54,828 nt of DNA from an uncultured Hyphomicrobiaceae bacterium (GCA_937873575.1 CALMPK010000383.1:1-54828); one strand, 5' to 3'. Counted from the stretch's first letter, positions 8,413 through 15,784 are shown. The notes: generated from the letters alone by a model not told the origin. Numbers and translations are program-made.

Positions 8413-8511
8413 TTAGCAGCGGCGCGGCGATTCGGCAAGGGCCTCGCGCGCCATGTGGCGCTTTGTCGCATCCTCACGCCACCCCGTCATAGTCTCGCGG
8501 TCAATCGCCAT
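8413..8511 (-). CDS. 32-residue hypothetical protein
   Basis: ATG at 8511, overlapping the end of the upstream gene by 11 bp, with AGAGAG just upstream. The product is charged (TGWREDATKRHMAREALAE) and likely helical. Accepted for the tight overlap and the hairpin shortly after its stop. Function unknown. Confidence 0.4.
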   Translation of the reverse strand: MAIDRETMTGWREDATKRHMAREALAESPRRC

Positions 8512-8821
8512 TCTCTCTTCGCCCCACTTGCGCGGGCGTGCCGCGCTTGATGAACGGCTGCATGCCAGGCCCGTGGCGATCTTGAGGTTTCTGCTTCACC
8601 CAGGGTCCAGGCGGATCGCCGACGCCGTCCCAATCCATACAGGCGAGGATGGCGTCGATCGAGTGCTCGTAGCAATAGCGCGTGCGCCATGATGCACCGT
8701 CTGCCGTGATGACGAACAGTCCGGTCGTAAACAGCATCTTCTGCACGCCAAGCCATTCCCCGGACGTGAGCGGCTTGGCGTAAGCGTAGCCGAGACTGCG
8801 GATCTCGTCGGCCGACAACAT
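8501..8821 (-). CDS. Hypothetical phage protein
   Basis: 106 residues, mixed alpha/beta, with aromatic segments (WLGVQKMLFTTGLFVIT, SWRTRYCYE) and a basic C-terminus. It starts 3 bp after the preceding stop, with AGGTGG upstream. No family recognised. Confidence 0.6.
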   Translation of the reverse strand: MLSADEIRSLGYAYAKPLTSGEWLGVQKMLFTTGLFVITADGASWRTRYCYEHSIDAILACMDWDGVGDPPGPWVKQKPQDRHGPGMQPFIKRGTPAQVGRRENGD

Positions 8822-8824
8822 GGC

Positions 8825-9097
8825 TCAAGCCACCTTTTTGCGCGGGGCCTTGCCGACTGCTGCGGCCTTCGGCTTCGCGACGGTCTTTGCTGGCGTATCC
8901 GGCTTCGGCGCTGCGACCAGCACGCCGACGATGGCGAGCGCGGCGGCGCGGTTCGGATGCTCCTTGGCGATCTTCGCCTTTGCCATCTTGGCGGCGCGCT
9001 CGGTGGCGAACATCTTGGCCTTTGCGCGGTCCTTGGAGAAACCGGAGCCGTCCCAAAAGAGCGATCCGGCCGCGCCGGCTGTAATGAAGTGCTGCAT
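8825..9097 (-). CDS. Hypothetical Lys/Ala-rich protein
   Basis: 90 residues. The ATG at 9097 is chosen for the AAGGAG ~10 nt upstream, over a longer alternative without one. The middle is a Lys/Ala-rich helix, followed by Pro/Ala/Lys repeats, as in DNA-associated basic proteins. Function unknown. Confidence 0.6.
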   Translation of the reverse strand: MQHFITAGAAGSLFWDGSGFSKDRAKAKMFATERAAKMAKAKIAKEHPNRAAALAIVGVLVAAPKPDTPAKTVAKPKAAAVGKAPRKKVA

Positions 9098-9104
9098 GTG
9101 TCTC

Positions 9105-9344
9105 TTACTCCTTGCTGCTTCCATGCTTCAAAACGAACTTGCCGCGTTCGGTCAACCGAATGCGGTCCTCAACGCCCTCGGCCAAGCCTCGGCGGATGAG
9201 AATGGTGGCAAGGCCGAGACTGACGCGATTGGCGCGGTAGTTACGGCCAGCGGCTCCGGGCGCGGCGAGCGCCGCGAGCGCGTTGCGTTCAGGCGTGGAG
9301 AGGGACGCCCATGTGTCGCGGGCAATGCCTTCGATGATGGTCAT
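9105..9344 (-). CDS. Small winged-helix-like protein
   Basis: 79 residues. The layout suggests a wHTH: an N-terminal helix (STPERNALAALAAPG), a middle helix (SLGLATILIRRGL), and a closing hairpin with DRIRLTERGKFVL, as in MarR-like wings. Its ATG overlaps the upstream stop (TGATG). Confidence 0.55.
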   Translation of the reverse strand: MTIIEGIARDTWASLSTPERNALAALAAPGAAGRNYRANRVSLGLATILIRRGLAEGVEDRIRLTERGKFVLKHGSSKE

Positions 9345-9505
9345 CAGCGCATCCCCCGCGACAGCCACCACGACAGGAACCGGCGGCGCTTGTCGCTCGC
9401 CGATCCGGCCGGATTGCGATCAGCGGCTCGAACGATGATACTGCCGATGATGGCGGCAATCCCGATTGCCGCGAACAGGTAGATGAAAAATTCAGGTCCG
9501 GTCAT
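9344..9505 (-). CDS. 53-residue one-pass membrane protein
   Basis: ATG at 9505 overlaps the stop of the HNH gene (ATGA), and its stop overlaps the next start (TGATG). Residues ~6-25 (FFIYLFAAIGIAAIIGSII) form a membrane segment, followed by a basic tail (DKRRRFLSWWLSRG), so the tail is probably cytoplasmic. Unknown role. Confidence 0.6.
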   Translation of the reverse strand: MTGPEFFIYLFAAIGIAAIIGSIIVRAADRNPAGSASDKRRRFLSWWLSRGMR

Positions 9506-10275
9506 GGTTTCGACCCTCGAATGAACCGTTTGTGCATTGATAGCAATCCTGCGTTCGGCCGATCCTCACTGCGCAAGGGGAGCCTTATTGTTGCGCCGTG
9601 AAGCGCTTGGTATCCAGAGTCGTGCAGCACGCGCTTGTCCACCGCGACTTTGCCATCGGCAGATATGTCGATCAGACCGCAGTCGTAAAGCGCATGAATG
9701 TCGGCTCGCAGGCAGAGTGCGTTTTCCATCCGATGTGACCGCTCATCGACGAACGGCACAATGTGCGCCGCCTCAAGCGCCTCACTGATGGCGCACCCGG
9801 TCACGGCGCACGCGCCATAGGCGGCGAGAACCAGATCACGAAACTCAAACTGTCCAGGCCGCGGCGGATTTGATGACGCTACGTTGCGTTTTTCGTCCGG
9901 CAACGGCACGCTGGCTACGGAATTGCTCTGGATTGGCACCACTGGCGTAGGCTTCCGCACCGGGTTCACCGCGCTCCCGTGCGCGCGGTGTGGTTCCGGC
10001 TGGAGCCTTAGCGACACGCGATCCAACGCCTCCTGCATCCGACCACGCCGACGCATCGCCGCTGCCAGCCGCGCATCACGCGACGGGCTCGACTGCTGAA
10101 CTCTCAACGCCGCAATGTCGGCATCGACATCAGCGATGCCGACAGCCAAGTGCTTGCGCTGCGCGCTAGCCCCCTTCGCGTACCAGCTTTTGACTGGTGA
10201 GTTAGGCTGAGGCTTCCACGGCCCCCGAACGGGCGTTGCCCTATGGAGACGCCCGTAGTTGGTTGTTGCACTCAT
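9502..10275 (-). CDS. HNH endonuclease (HNH_2 type) with long N-terminal extension
   Basis: 257 residues. The C-terminal ~110 match HNH_2 nucleases: CAVTGCAISEALEAAHIVPF, a conserved NALCLRADIHALYDCGLI stretch, and a closing HKRF. The N-terminal half is Arg/Gln-rich and helical, possibly DNA-binding. It is coupled to the upstream RHH gene by an ATGA overlap, suggesting a regulator-nuclease unit. Roles could be DNA packaging nicking, host DNA degradation or homing. Confidence 0.85.
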   Translation of the reverse strand: MSATTNYGRLHRATPVRGPWKPQPNSPVKSWYAKGASAQRKHLAVGIADVDADIAALRVQQSSPSRDARLAAAMRRRGRMQEALDRVSLRLQPEPHRAHGSAVNPVRKPTPVVPIQSNSVASVPLPDEKRNVASSNPPRPGQFEFRDLVLAAYGACAVTGCAISEALEAAHIVPFVDERSHRMENALCLRADIHALYDCGLIDISADGKVAVDKRVLHDSGYQALHGATIRLPLRSEDRPNAGLLSMHKRFIRGSKP

Positions 10276-10472
10276 CTCCGGCTCCGTTTCGTGTCGTGCA
10301 TTTCAAGCGCATCACTGACGAGCTGGCGCACTACATCCGACCGCGTGAGCAGTGGGAACTTGAGCAATCTGACACGATCAATCCCGTCCATCATCTCCGC
10401 TGAAAATCGGATGGTGATGGGCTGCATCAACGCCACGTTCTCTTTTGGAGGTCTGCCTCTGCGCTTTTCCAT
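10272..10472 (-). CDS. Ribbon-helix-helix (CopG/Arc-like) regulator
   Basis: 66 residues: basic N-terminus (GRPPKEN), a beta strand (QPITIRF), then two helices (SAEMMDGIDRVR / RSDVVRQLVSDAL), the RHH arrangement. It is first in a leftward operon and probably controls the AT-rich divergent region upstream. The stop overlaps the HNH start. Confidence 0.75.
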   Translation of the reverse strand: MEKRRGRPPKENVALMQPITIRFSAEMMDGIDRVRLLKFPLLTRSDVVRQLVSDALEMHDTKRSRR

Positions 10473-10862
10473 GCGCCATCCATAGTGTAATCTCGAATAC
10501 TACATCAAAACACAATAAGTTGAAGATTGTTACACCATTCCCCATTGTCTTTTGTAGCCTCTTATATTACATTATAGGTGTAGACGTTGATCCTGGCCCC
10601 CAGGCAAGACGCAGCGCCCCGGAAAGCCCCACAGAGCGACAGGTTCGCCAGACGGGAAACGGGACGCCGGAGACCTGGGGACTTCTCGCCCACTACCGTT
10701 ACCAGAGGCTAAAACGCCAAGGCGGGTCCAGGCAGCCGAGTGAAACCGAGAGATCGGCAGTGCGAAGCTATGCTTCAACGCTTGCCGGTAGCATCAATTC
10801 GGCTGCACCATCAACGTCATGCACCGGCTCTGTTGGACGACCTAACCCCAACGGAGGACACT
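10473..10862. promoter_or_regulatory. Divergent control region, AT-rich next to the RHH gene, structured on the right
   Basis: 390 bp between divergent genes with no convincing coding sequence. The left ~110 bp are markedly AT-rich for this genome. On the leftward strand they contain a TATAAT, and several TGTA/TACA words could be RHH operator half-sites. To the right lie short stem-loops (CCTGG/CCAGG near 10595, GCCGA/TCGGC near 10740, GAAGC/GCTTC near 10765), so the rightward transcript may have a long structured leader. Exact -35 boxes are not clear. Confidence 0.5.
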
Positions 10863-11129
10863 ATGGGAAAATCCATCACACCTAAGTACCGCGTCGAATA
10901 TCGCGATCAGGGCGGCTGGCACGCTGAGTGCTGGGCGGGCCGCGCGACTTCGGAGCGGCTGGAAGCGTGGCGCAAGTCGCGCAACCAGAGCTTCAACCAC
11001 GGCGGCGTCAACTACCCCACCGCCGTCGCTATCGGTTACATCCCGCACATCTCGCACGCCAAGCTCGTCCGCCAGTCGAATGCGCTTGTCGTCGCCGATG
11101 TGAAGGCGCCGATGTTTGAAGTCGTGTGA
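10863..11129 (+). CDS. Hypothetical early protein
   Basis: 88 residues. ATG at 10863 after CGGAGG. The sequence is basic and aromatic in its first half (YRVEYRDQGGWHAECWAG) and carries a helix with SERLEAWRKSRNQ. First gene of a rightward cluster of small genes. Unknown function. Confidence 0.65.
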   Translation: MGKSITPKYRVEYRDQGGWHAECWAGRATSERLEAWRKSRNQSFNHGGVNYPTAVAIGYIPHISHAKLVRQSNALVVADVKAPMFEVV

Positions 11130-11263
11130 ACTCCGGGCGGCCCCCTTCGGGCCGTCCTACAGAGCCGGTGTGAGACTCCTAAAACGAAACCTAGCCGGTT
11201 CATCCGGCGATGGTCTCCCGGCCGTGGTGGGCCGGGGTTGAACAAGTAGCCAAGGAGACACCA
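11130..11263 (+). other. Intercistronic gap with three stem-loops
   Basis: Three perfect stems lie between two small genes: CGGCCC/GGGCCG (11138-11154), GCCGG/CCGGC (11194-11208) and CCCGGCC/GGCCGGG (11217-11236). The next gene's CCAAGGAG ribosome site follows closely. No U-runs are present, so processing, RNA stability or translation control is more likely than termination. Confidence 0.6.
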
Positions 11264-11824
11264 ATGACCAAACAGATCCGCATTCTCGACCTGAAAAAGC
11301 ACGCCGCGCAGCGCAAGTTGCAGGAGACGCACGACACCCGCCGCAAGGCCGGTCTCAACGTCGACGACCTCACTGCGCAACTGGTGGACGCTGCGGCAGC
11401 GGCCCACCCCGACCGCAACCTGCTCGAGCAAGCCGTGGCTGAAGCCAACGGCAAGGCGAGCGCCCACACCTACAACGCCACGCAAATCGAGTGGCTGGCC
11501 GAGACCGCTGAAAAGCGTCTCGCCCGCGACGGCATCACTGTCGCGAACCGCGTCGGCGCTGTCGTCACCGCCATCTCTGAGGTGCCGACAGCGAAGGCGT
11601 ATAACCGGAAGTCCCGTTCGGCCATCGCAACTCGCGTTGTCATGCGCCGCACGACGGCGTGCTGGATCATCGAGAAGATCGAGAAGTTCGAGCGCTACAC
11701 CGGACCGGGCGGCGACGAGAAGATCGTCACCACCATTTCGGAGGCGGCGCGCGACGACATCATGCGCAAGGCCCTCGACGGCTATGCCGTCGCGAAGCCG
11801 GTCGCGCTTGATGCTGCTGCCTGA
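11264..11824 (+). CDS. Hypothetical helical protein
   Basis: 186 residues. ATG at 11264 after CCAAGGAG. Mostly charged helices, with a basic N-terminus (LKKHAAQRKLQETHDTRRK) and a central RRTTACWIIEKIEKFERY. No membrane segment or known motif. Lies inside the structured-gap gene cluster. Confidence 0.65.
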   Translation: MTKQIRILDLKKHAAQRKLQETHDTRRKAGLNVDDLTAQLVDAAAAAHPDRNLLEQAVAEANGKASAHTYNATQIEWLAETAEKRLARDGITVANRVGAVVTAISEVPTAKAYNRKSRSAIATRVVMRRTTACWIIEKIEKFERYTGPGGDEKIVTTISEAARDDIMRKALDGYAVAKPVALDAAA

Positions 11825-11872
11825 CGCAGCGGTGTCCGCACCTTCCGGGGTGCGGCATCCCCTGCGCCATCC
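11821..11872 (+). other. Structured intercistronic element, copy 1
   Basis: Starts with CTGACGCAGCG (11821-11831) and ends with CCTGCGCCATCC (11861-11872). CGCAG and CTGCG in these words can pair as an outer stem. Inside is a perfect hairpin CCGCACC/GGTGCGG (11836-11855). The same two flanking words recur at 12434-12490 around an unrelated hairpin. Confidence 0.65.
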
Positions 11873-11898
11873 CGGCACAGGAAGCTAAGGAGTAGACC

Positions 11899-12135
11899 AT
11901 GTCTGAGACCAATATGATCGAGGCCACGCTGTACGTCGTCTGGAATGAGGACGGGGACATGACCGCCGATACCGATCGCGACACCGCTTTCGAGCGGCTG
12001 AACGACGACTTCGGCGGCCATGAACTCCGCTGCATCGAGATGACCATCAGCGTGCCTCGCCCGGTCGACTTGAAGGTCAGCATCACGCTGCCCGACGTCG
12101 CGCCGGAGCCGGTCGAAGTCACCATCGAAAGCTAA
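11899..12135 (+). CDS. Small acidic hypothetical protein
   Basis: 78 residues, very acidic (NEDGDMTADTDRD), with a Pro/Val-rich beta-like C-terminus. ATG at 11899 after CTAAGGAG. Acidic small early phage proteins often mimic DNA or bind host enzymes, but nothing specific supports that here. Confidence 0.6.
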   Translation: MSETNMIEATLYVVWNEDGDMTADTDRDTAFERLNDDFGGHELRCIEMTISVPRPVDLKVSITLPDVAPEPVEVTIES

Positions 12136-12239
12136 GGCGAAACCGTCACGGTCAACCGTGGCGGTCGTCGGCGGGTTGATCGCCGCCGGCCTGATGAGCC
12201 CGCGAGGGCCTCGGCCAGATCAAAGCCAAGGAGACCACC

Positions 12240-12437
12240 ATGAACAGCAACGACCCGCGCCACAAAACGACGGTCAAGGCGCTTTCCGAATCCGAGCGCG
12301 CGGTCAGCTACCTCGCCGGCGCGATCTGGGCCGAAGCCGATTACCGAACCGAGTTCTTGCTCGGAACCGCGCTCGCCACACTGAAGCAAGCCGTCGCCGC
12401 GCTCGAGGCAGCGGGCGTGAAAGAGCCGCCGCTCTGA
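12240..12437 (+). CDS. Small helical hypothetical protein
   Basis: 65 residues. ATG at 12240 after GCCAAGGAG. Two predicted helices (ESERAVSYLAGAIWAEADY; FLLGTALATLKQAVAALEAAG). The 104-bp gap before it holds small hairpins (CACGGT/ACCGTG near 12150 and GCCC-GCGA-GGGC near 12200). Function unknown. Confidence 0.6.
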   Translation: MNSNDPRHKTTVKALSESERAVSYLAGAIWAEADYRTEFLLGTALATLKQAVAALEAAGVKEPPL

Positions 12438-12515
12438 CGCAGCGTTCGGGATTGTGGAAATTTCCCACAGTCCCTCGCCCTGCGCCATCCGCAGGCCGAC
12501 GCCCGCAAGCGTCGG
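12434..12515 (+). other. Structured intercistronic element, copy 2, plus second hairpin
   Basis: Shares CTGACGCAGCG (12434-12444) and CCTGCGCCATCC (12479-12490) with the element at 11821-11872. The enclosed hairpin is different: GGGATTGTGG pairs with CCACAGTCCC (12448-12474, one G-U). A further perfect stem CCGACGC/GCGTCGG (12496-12515) follows. Confidence 0.65.
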
Positions 12516-12544
12516 ACCACCTCCACGCCAAGGAGCACACTCCC

Positions 12545-12814
12545 ATGCTTATCGATCCAGCCCGCGTTGCACTGATTGCGATCGTCGGCCGCTCGCATCA
12601 CCCGGTCCGGTCGTGGCCGCAGGTGTCGGAAGCCTATCGCCGCACCATCGCACGGCTCGGCCTCGGCGCTTCCCACGCCCCGCGCTGCGAGATCATCGAT
12701 GGTGAAGGACAGGTGGTCGCCCACGTCTCGTACAATGGTCGCGTTTGGCCGGGAGACGTGCGCGACTGGAGCCCCGACATCCGGCCGATCTACGATCCGC
12801 TGCCGCTGAGATAA
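12545..12814 (+). CDS. Hypothetical protein
   Basis: 89 residues. ATG at 12545 after GCCAAGGAG. A helical first half (SWPQVSEAYRRTIARLG) and a strand-rich second half (EIIDGEGQVVAHVSYNGRVW). No family recognised. Confidence 0.6.
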   Translation: MLIDPARVALIAIVGRSHHPVRSWPQVSEAYRRTIARLGLGASHAPRCEIIDGEGQVVAHVSYNGRVWPGDVRDWSPDIRPIYDPLPLR

Positions 12815-12866
12815 GGCACACCCCGCGTGGGTGCGCCTTCCTTGGCGGGCCAGTGCACCCGCGCGA

Positions 12867-12905
12867 AGCAAAGCCCGCCCGGCGAAAGCTGTGGCGGGCT
12901 TTGCT
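12867..12905 (+). terminator. 13-bp stem-loop, terminator-like
   Basis: Arms 12867-12879 and 12893-12905 (AGCAAAGCCCGCC and complement) are perfect around a 13-nt loop. The downstream bases ATTTGT give only a weak U-tract, so read-through to the next gene (CCAAGGAG at ~12950) is likely. Confidence 0.6.
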
Positions 12906-12962
12906 ATTTGTAGAGGCCGCACGTCGCGACCTCGACCCTCCATAAGCCAAGGAGACCGGCTC

Positions 12963-13508
12963 ATGAACTTCGTCACCGCCAAGACCGCCGTCAAGCTCGG
13001 CATGCAGATCCGCATGACGCGCGACTACGGCGCTTTCCCGATCCATATCCCAGAAGGCGCAACCGGAACCGTCATCGCCAACGACCTCGGCGCCGACGAC
13101 CCGAGCCTACGGGTGCGCATGGACGATTGGCACGACAGCCTGCCGCACGGCGTGCTGCAAATCCGCGGGCCCGAGGAGGCCTTCCCGGTCGGCATCGTCG
13201 ATCTCGCCTATCAGGCGCTCGACTTCGACCCGGAGCGCAACATCGGCACCGATCCGGGCGAGACCGTCAAAATCGACGAGCGCCTGAAAGTCGGCCGCTG
13301 GACGCAGGCGGCGCCGTTCGAGATCGTCGACCCGCCAACGTCACCCGTCGCCGCCCGGCGGATCGCCTTGTCGGACTATCGCGACGAGCTCGAAAACCAG
13401 CACTTCATGAACAAGATGAGCGACAACCGCTATGCGGTGTCGGGACGGATGGACTGGTTCGAAGCGCGCATCCGGGCGCTCGAGACGGTAATCGACGCGC
13501 TTAACTAA
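12963..13508 (+). CDS. Hypothetical protein with small beta-barrel-like N-terminal half
   Basis: 181 residues. ATG at 12963 after CCAAGGAG. The first ~70 residues look like an SH3/KOW-type barrel (GMQIRMTRDYGAFPIHIPEG... VRMDDWHDSLP). The C-terminus is helical and charged (SGRMDWFEARIRALETVIDAL). The barrel reading is a visual guess; function unknown. Confidence 0.6.
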   Translation: MNFVTAKTAVKLGMQIRMTRDYGAFPIHIPEGATGTVIANDLGADDPSLRVRMDDWHDSLPHGVLQIRGPEEAFPVGIVDLAYQALDFDPERNIGTDPGETVKIDERLKVGRWTQAAPFEIVDPPTSPVAARRIALSDYRDELENQHFMNKMSDNRYAVSGRMDWFEARIRALETVIDALN

Positions 13509-13587
13509 GCGTGGCTGGCGTTCCGCCGCTGTGGCCTCGGCTGCGGCGGCGGCGCCCTGGCCACCCCAGGAGAAGGAGCACCACCCC

Positions 13588-13695
13588 ATGGAGCAAATCG
13601 CATGGGCGGTCTCGGCCGTCTATTTCTGGCTGAGCGCGCTCGGGCGGCTGTTCAAGCGAAAAGACCGCAGTCGCCACGCCAACGACAACGAGTAA
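13588..13695 (+). CDS. 35-residue membrane miniprotein
   Basis: ATG at 13588 after AGGAGAAGGAGC. One hydrophobic helix (IAWAVSAVYFWLSALGRLF) followed by a basic polar tail (KRKDRSRHANDNE). The gap before it holds a CGCCGC/GCGGCG stem, and a strong terminator follows its stop. Confidence 0.5.
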   Translation: MEQIAWAVSAVYFWLSALGRLFKRKDRSRHANDNE

Positions 13696-13700
13696 ACCCA

Positions 13701-13746
13701 AGCAAAAGCCCGCCCATCGCAAGATGCGTGCGGGCTTTTTGCTTTT
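13701..13746 (+). terminator. Intrinsic terminator
   Basis: AGCAAAAGCCCGC (13701-13713) pairs with GCGGGCTTTTTGCT, the descending arm running directly into T-rich sequence (TTTTTGCTTTTA). It ends the cluster of small rightward genes. Confidence 0.8.
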
Positions 13747-13802
13747 ATAGGACGGCTGGACATTGCGTCTTTACTTGAGACGGATTGTCCATTACTGTCC
13801 GT

Positions 13803-13870
13803 GTGTCCGGCGAACCCGGACACAGAAAAGCCGCCCGTGATCCGGTCCTGTCAAGACCGGGGGCGGCTTT
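13803..13870 (+). promoter_or_regulatory. Two nested stem-loops in the leader of the membrane HTH gene
   Basis: GTGTCCGG/CCGGACAC (13803-13823) is a perfect 8-bp stem. It is followed by AAAGCCGCCC/GGGCGGCTTT (13827-13836, 13861-13870) enclosing CCGGTC/GACCGG. The second looks like a terminator without a U-run, 33 bp before a start codon. It could be an attenuator, or the end of leftward transcription. Confidence 0.5.
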
Positions 13871-13903
13871 CCCTCGAAGCAACACTGCCAAGGAGCACTT
13901 CGA

Positions 13904-14980
13904 ATGAACCCCCATAGCATGCGTTGGCGGTTGACGCCAACGGGCTTTGTCGTCGGCGGCCTGGCCGTCGCCGCCGAGGCCGCCTCGAACGCGCTGCGCG
14001 CCTACGGGCTCGGCCAGCATCTCGAGAAGTTCACGATCCGCGTCGGCGAGGTGCCGGTTTCCGCGTCCGGAGCCGTCCTCGTCCTGGCGGCGGTCGCCAT
14101 CTCGATTTCTCAGGCGCGCGCCGCCTGGATCGCCATGGTGCCGTCGTTCCCGACGAGGCAGCGCGTCGTCGCTGGCCTCGTCGCGCTGCTGCTCGTCGCC
14201 GTCTCCGGCGTCGCGTTTTCAAGCCACATCCTCGAAGCCCAGCGGGTCAAGACGGGTGGCGAGGACAAGAGCCGCGGCGACTACGATCGCGCTTTGGCCG
14301 ACTACACGACGGCCAAAGCGGAGATCGACGTGCTCGGCACGCCGCGCCCGGTGGCCATGATCCAGGCCGATGTCCGCTCGACGCGGATCGACGCCCGCAT
14401 CTGGCGCCGCACGAAAGAGTGCTCGGACGTCACCGAGCCCGACAGCGCCGAGGCGTGCGCCCCGGTGCTGGCGCTCTACAAGGAGCGCGGAGCTGCCGCC
14501 CGCTACGCTGAACTCGGTCCGGAACTGGCCCGCCTGAGCGCTCGGCTCAGCGGCCTCGACCGGCCGAAGGAAGCGACGCAGTCCGAGTCCATCGTCGTCA
14601 TCTGGTGGGCGTGGATCATGGCGGCGGCCGTTGTGCTGCTGGCGACCTTCGGCGCGGTCATCTTCGCCCACGCCGAGCCGGTACCGGCCCCCGCCCCGGT
14701 TCCCCTGCCTCTGCCGCCGCCGGCCGTCGCCGACGAGGTTGAAGCCGATGAGAGCCAGCCGGTTGCGGTGTTTCCGCACGGCGAGCGCAACAAAAACGAG
14801 GCGCTGGCCGACCTGCTCACCCTGATCGCACTCGGTCAGGAGATCCCGAGTCAGGATTGGCTTGTCGAGCGGTGGGGCAAGCAGCACAAGGGGACGGTCA
14901 GCAAGTGGCTCAGCGAGTGGGAGACCAAAGGCCTCGTCTCGCGCGAACACATCGGCCGCTGCAAGGCGGTGACTGCGTAG
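13904..14980 (+). CDS. Membrane protein with cytoplasmic C-terminal winged helix
   Basis: 358 residues. Three or four membrane segments occupy the N-terminal third (~12-30, ~55-72, ~88-108), then a helical Cys-containing periplasmic-type region (~110-225), a membrane segment (~232-252), a Pro-rich linker and a C-terminal HTH (EIPSQDWLVERWGKQHKGTVSKWL trimmed core: LVERWGKQHKGTVSKW). It may sense the envelope and act on DNA. ATG at 13904 after CCAAGGAG. Followed by a strong terminator. Confidence 0.65.
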   Translation: MNPHSMRWRLTPTGFVVGGLAVAAEAASNALRAYGLGQHLEKFTIRVGEVPVSASGAVLVLAAVAISISQARAAWIAMVPSFPTRQRVVAGLVALLLVAVSGVAFSSHILEAQRVKTGGEDKSRGDYDRALADYTTAKAEIDVLGTPRPVAMIQADVRSTRIDARIWRRTKECSDVTEPDSAEACAPVLALYKERGAAARYAELGPELARLSARLSGLDRPKEATQSESIVVIWWAWIMAAAVVLLATFGAVIFAHAEPVPAPAPVPLPLPPPAVADEVEADESQPVAVFPHGERNKNEALADLLTLIALGQEIPSQDWLVERWGKQHKGTVSKWLSEWETKGLVSREHIGRCKAVTA

Positions 14981-14992
14981 CCCGAGACGAAG

Positions 14993-15027
14993 AAACCCGG
15001 CCGGGGCAACCCGTGCCGGGTTTTTTT
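14993..15027 (+). terminator. Strong intrinsic terminator
   Basis: AAACCCGGC (14993-15001) pairs with GCCGGGTTT (15015-15023), followed by a run of seven T. It lies 13 bp past the membrane HTH gene stop. Confidence 0.9.
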
Positions 15028-15130
15028 GTGCCCGCGGCCGAACTACGGCGAAAATGTGGTCACTCTCGTTCGCCACCTCGTGCCGCGCGCACGGCCAGTT
15101 TCAGCGCCGCGTCGACCGTTTCAGCCTCGC

Positions 15131-15164
15131 GACCCGGGCGCTCCATCCATTGAGCTACGAAAGC
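15131..15164 (-). pseudogene. tRNA 5'-half relic
   Basis: Read leftward from 15164: a 7-nt acceptor-like GCTTTCG, TA, then a canonical D-arm (GCTC-AATGGATG-GAGC) and G26. The following anticodon stem does not close (CCCGG against GGCTG) and no T-arm consensus appears. A CGAGAGT that could pair with the acceptor lies at 15062-15068, giving ~103 nt, too long for a normal tRNA. Most likely a decayed or recombined tRNA. Confidence 0.45.
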
Positions 15165-15175
15165 TAGATTGTTAT

Positions 15176-15254
15176 TGGTCGGGGTAGCAGGATTTGAACC
15201 TGCGATCTCCGCATCCCAAATGCGGCGGCTTGAACCGGACTTGCCAACACCCCG
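15176..15254 (-). tRNA. tRNA-Pro (anticodon UGG), CCA encoded
   Basis: Full cloverleaf: acceptor CGGGGTG/TACCCCG, D-arm GGC/GCC with GG in the loop, anticodon stem CCGCA/TGCGG with loop TTTGGGA, variable AGATC, T-arm GCAGG-TTCAAAT-CCTGC, discriminator A and encoded CCA. C1-G72 and A73 fit proline identity. It reads CCA and possibly other CCN codons, which are rare in such GC-rich genomes. Confidence 0.9.
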
Positions 15255-15348
15255 AGACAGCACGAAACGCGCAGCGGCTTCACCGCTGCGTCGGTCGACC
15301 TGTCGTTCGTGGGGTATGTCGGGTCATCGATCAGTCCCAAAGCCAAGT

Positions 15349-15425
15349 TGGTTGCAGAGGACGGATTCGAACCGTCGACCTGTAGTTTATGAGACTACCG
15401 AGCTGGGCCGCTGCTCTACCCTGCA
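15349..15425 (-). tRNA. tRNA with CAU anticodon (Met elongator or Ile2), CCA encoded
   Basis: Acceptor TGCAGGG/CTCTGCA, D-arm GAGC/GCTC, anticodon stem GTAGT/ACTAC with loop CTCATAA, variable AGGTC, T-arm GACGG-TTCGAAT-CCGTC, discriminator A, CCA. The stem lacks the three G-C pairs of initiators and 1-72 is paired, so it is an elongator Met or a lysidine-type Ile tRNA. The U1-A72 pair is unusual. Confidence 0.88.
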
Positions 15426-15668
15426 ACAGTGCGGCGACGAGAAACGTGCGCCGCGCCTCTCGTCTAACCCGACTCGCTCTGGCGCGCAACCGCAAACCCT
15501 CCGCCACCGCCAACTGAGCGCCGAATTTTTGCCCCGATCCGCGCCCCCTCATGCGCCGAGCCGGCCCGCCAAGCCCTCTAAGCCCGCGCCGGCGCGGGCG
15601 CCCGCGCCCCACCCGTCGAGGCGATTCCCGCTGTTCGCCTCGGCGGAACCGGCCTATCCGAGACACAC

Positions 15669-15712
15669 AAAAGCCGCCGACCGAGCGACACCTCGGCGGC
15701 GGCTTTTGCGTT
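15669..15712. terminator. Bidirectional intrinsic terminator
   Basis: AAAAGCCGCCG (15669-15679) pairs with CGGCGGCTTTT (15697-15707) around a smaller inner stem. T-rich bases follow on both strands. It ends the leftward porin transcript. The rest of 15426-15784 is GC-rich and shows no gene. Confidence 0.8.
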
Positions 15713-15784
15713 TTCGCCCCGCGCGGTTCACGCGCCGCACGGGGCTGGATCATCCGGAGCGGATTGGGACGCCCCGGCGACCAA

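Noticed and set aside
10445-10885. Rightward 146-codon frame across the divergent region
   Set aside because: Crosses an AT-rich promoter-like region, no ribosome site, no domain pattern, and overlaps the start of a better supported gene.
15057-15164. A complete third tRNA
   Set aside because: Acceptor-like ends can pair, but the span is ~103 nt, the anticodon stem fails and no T-arm is present; kept only as a relic.
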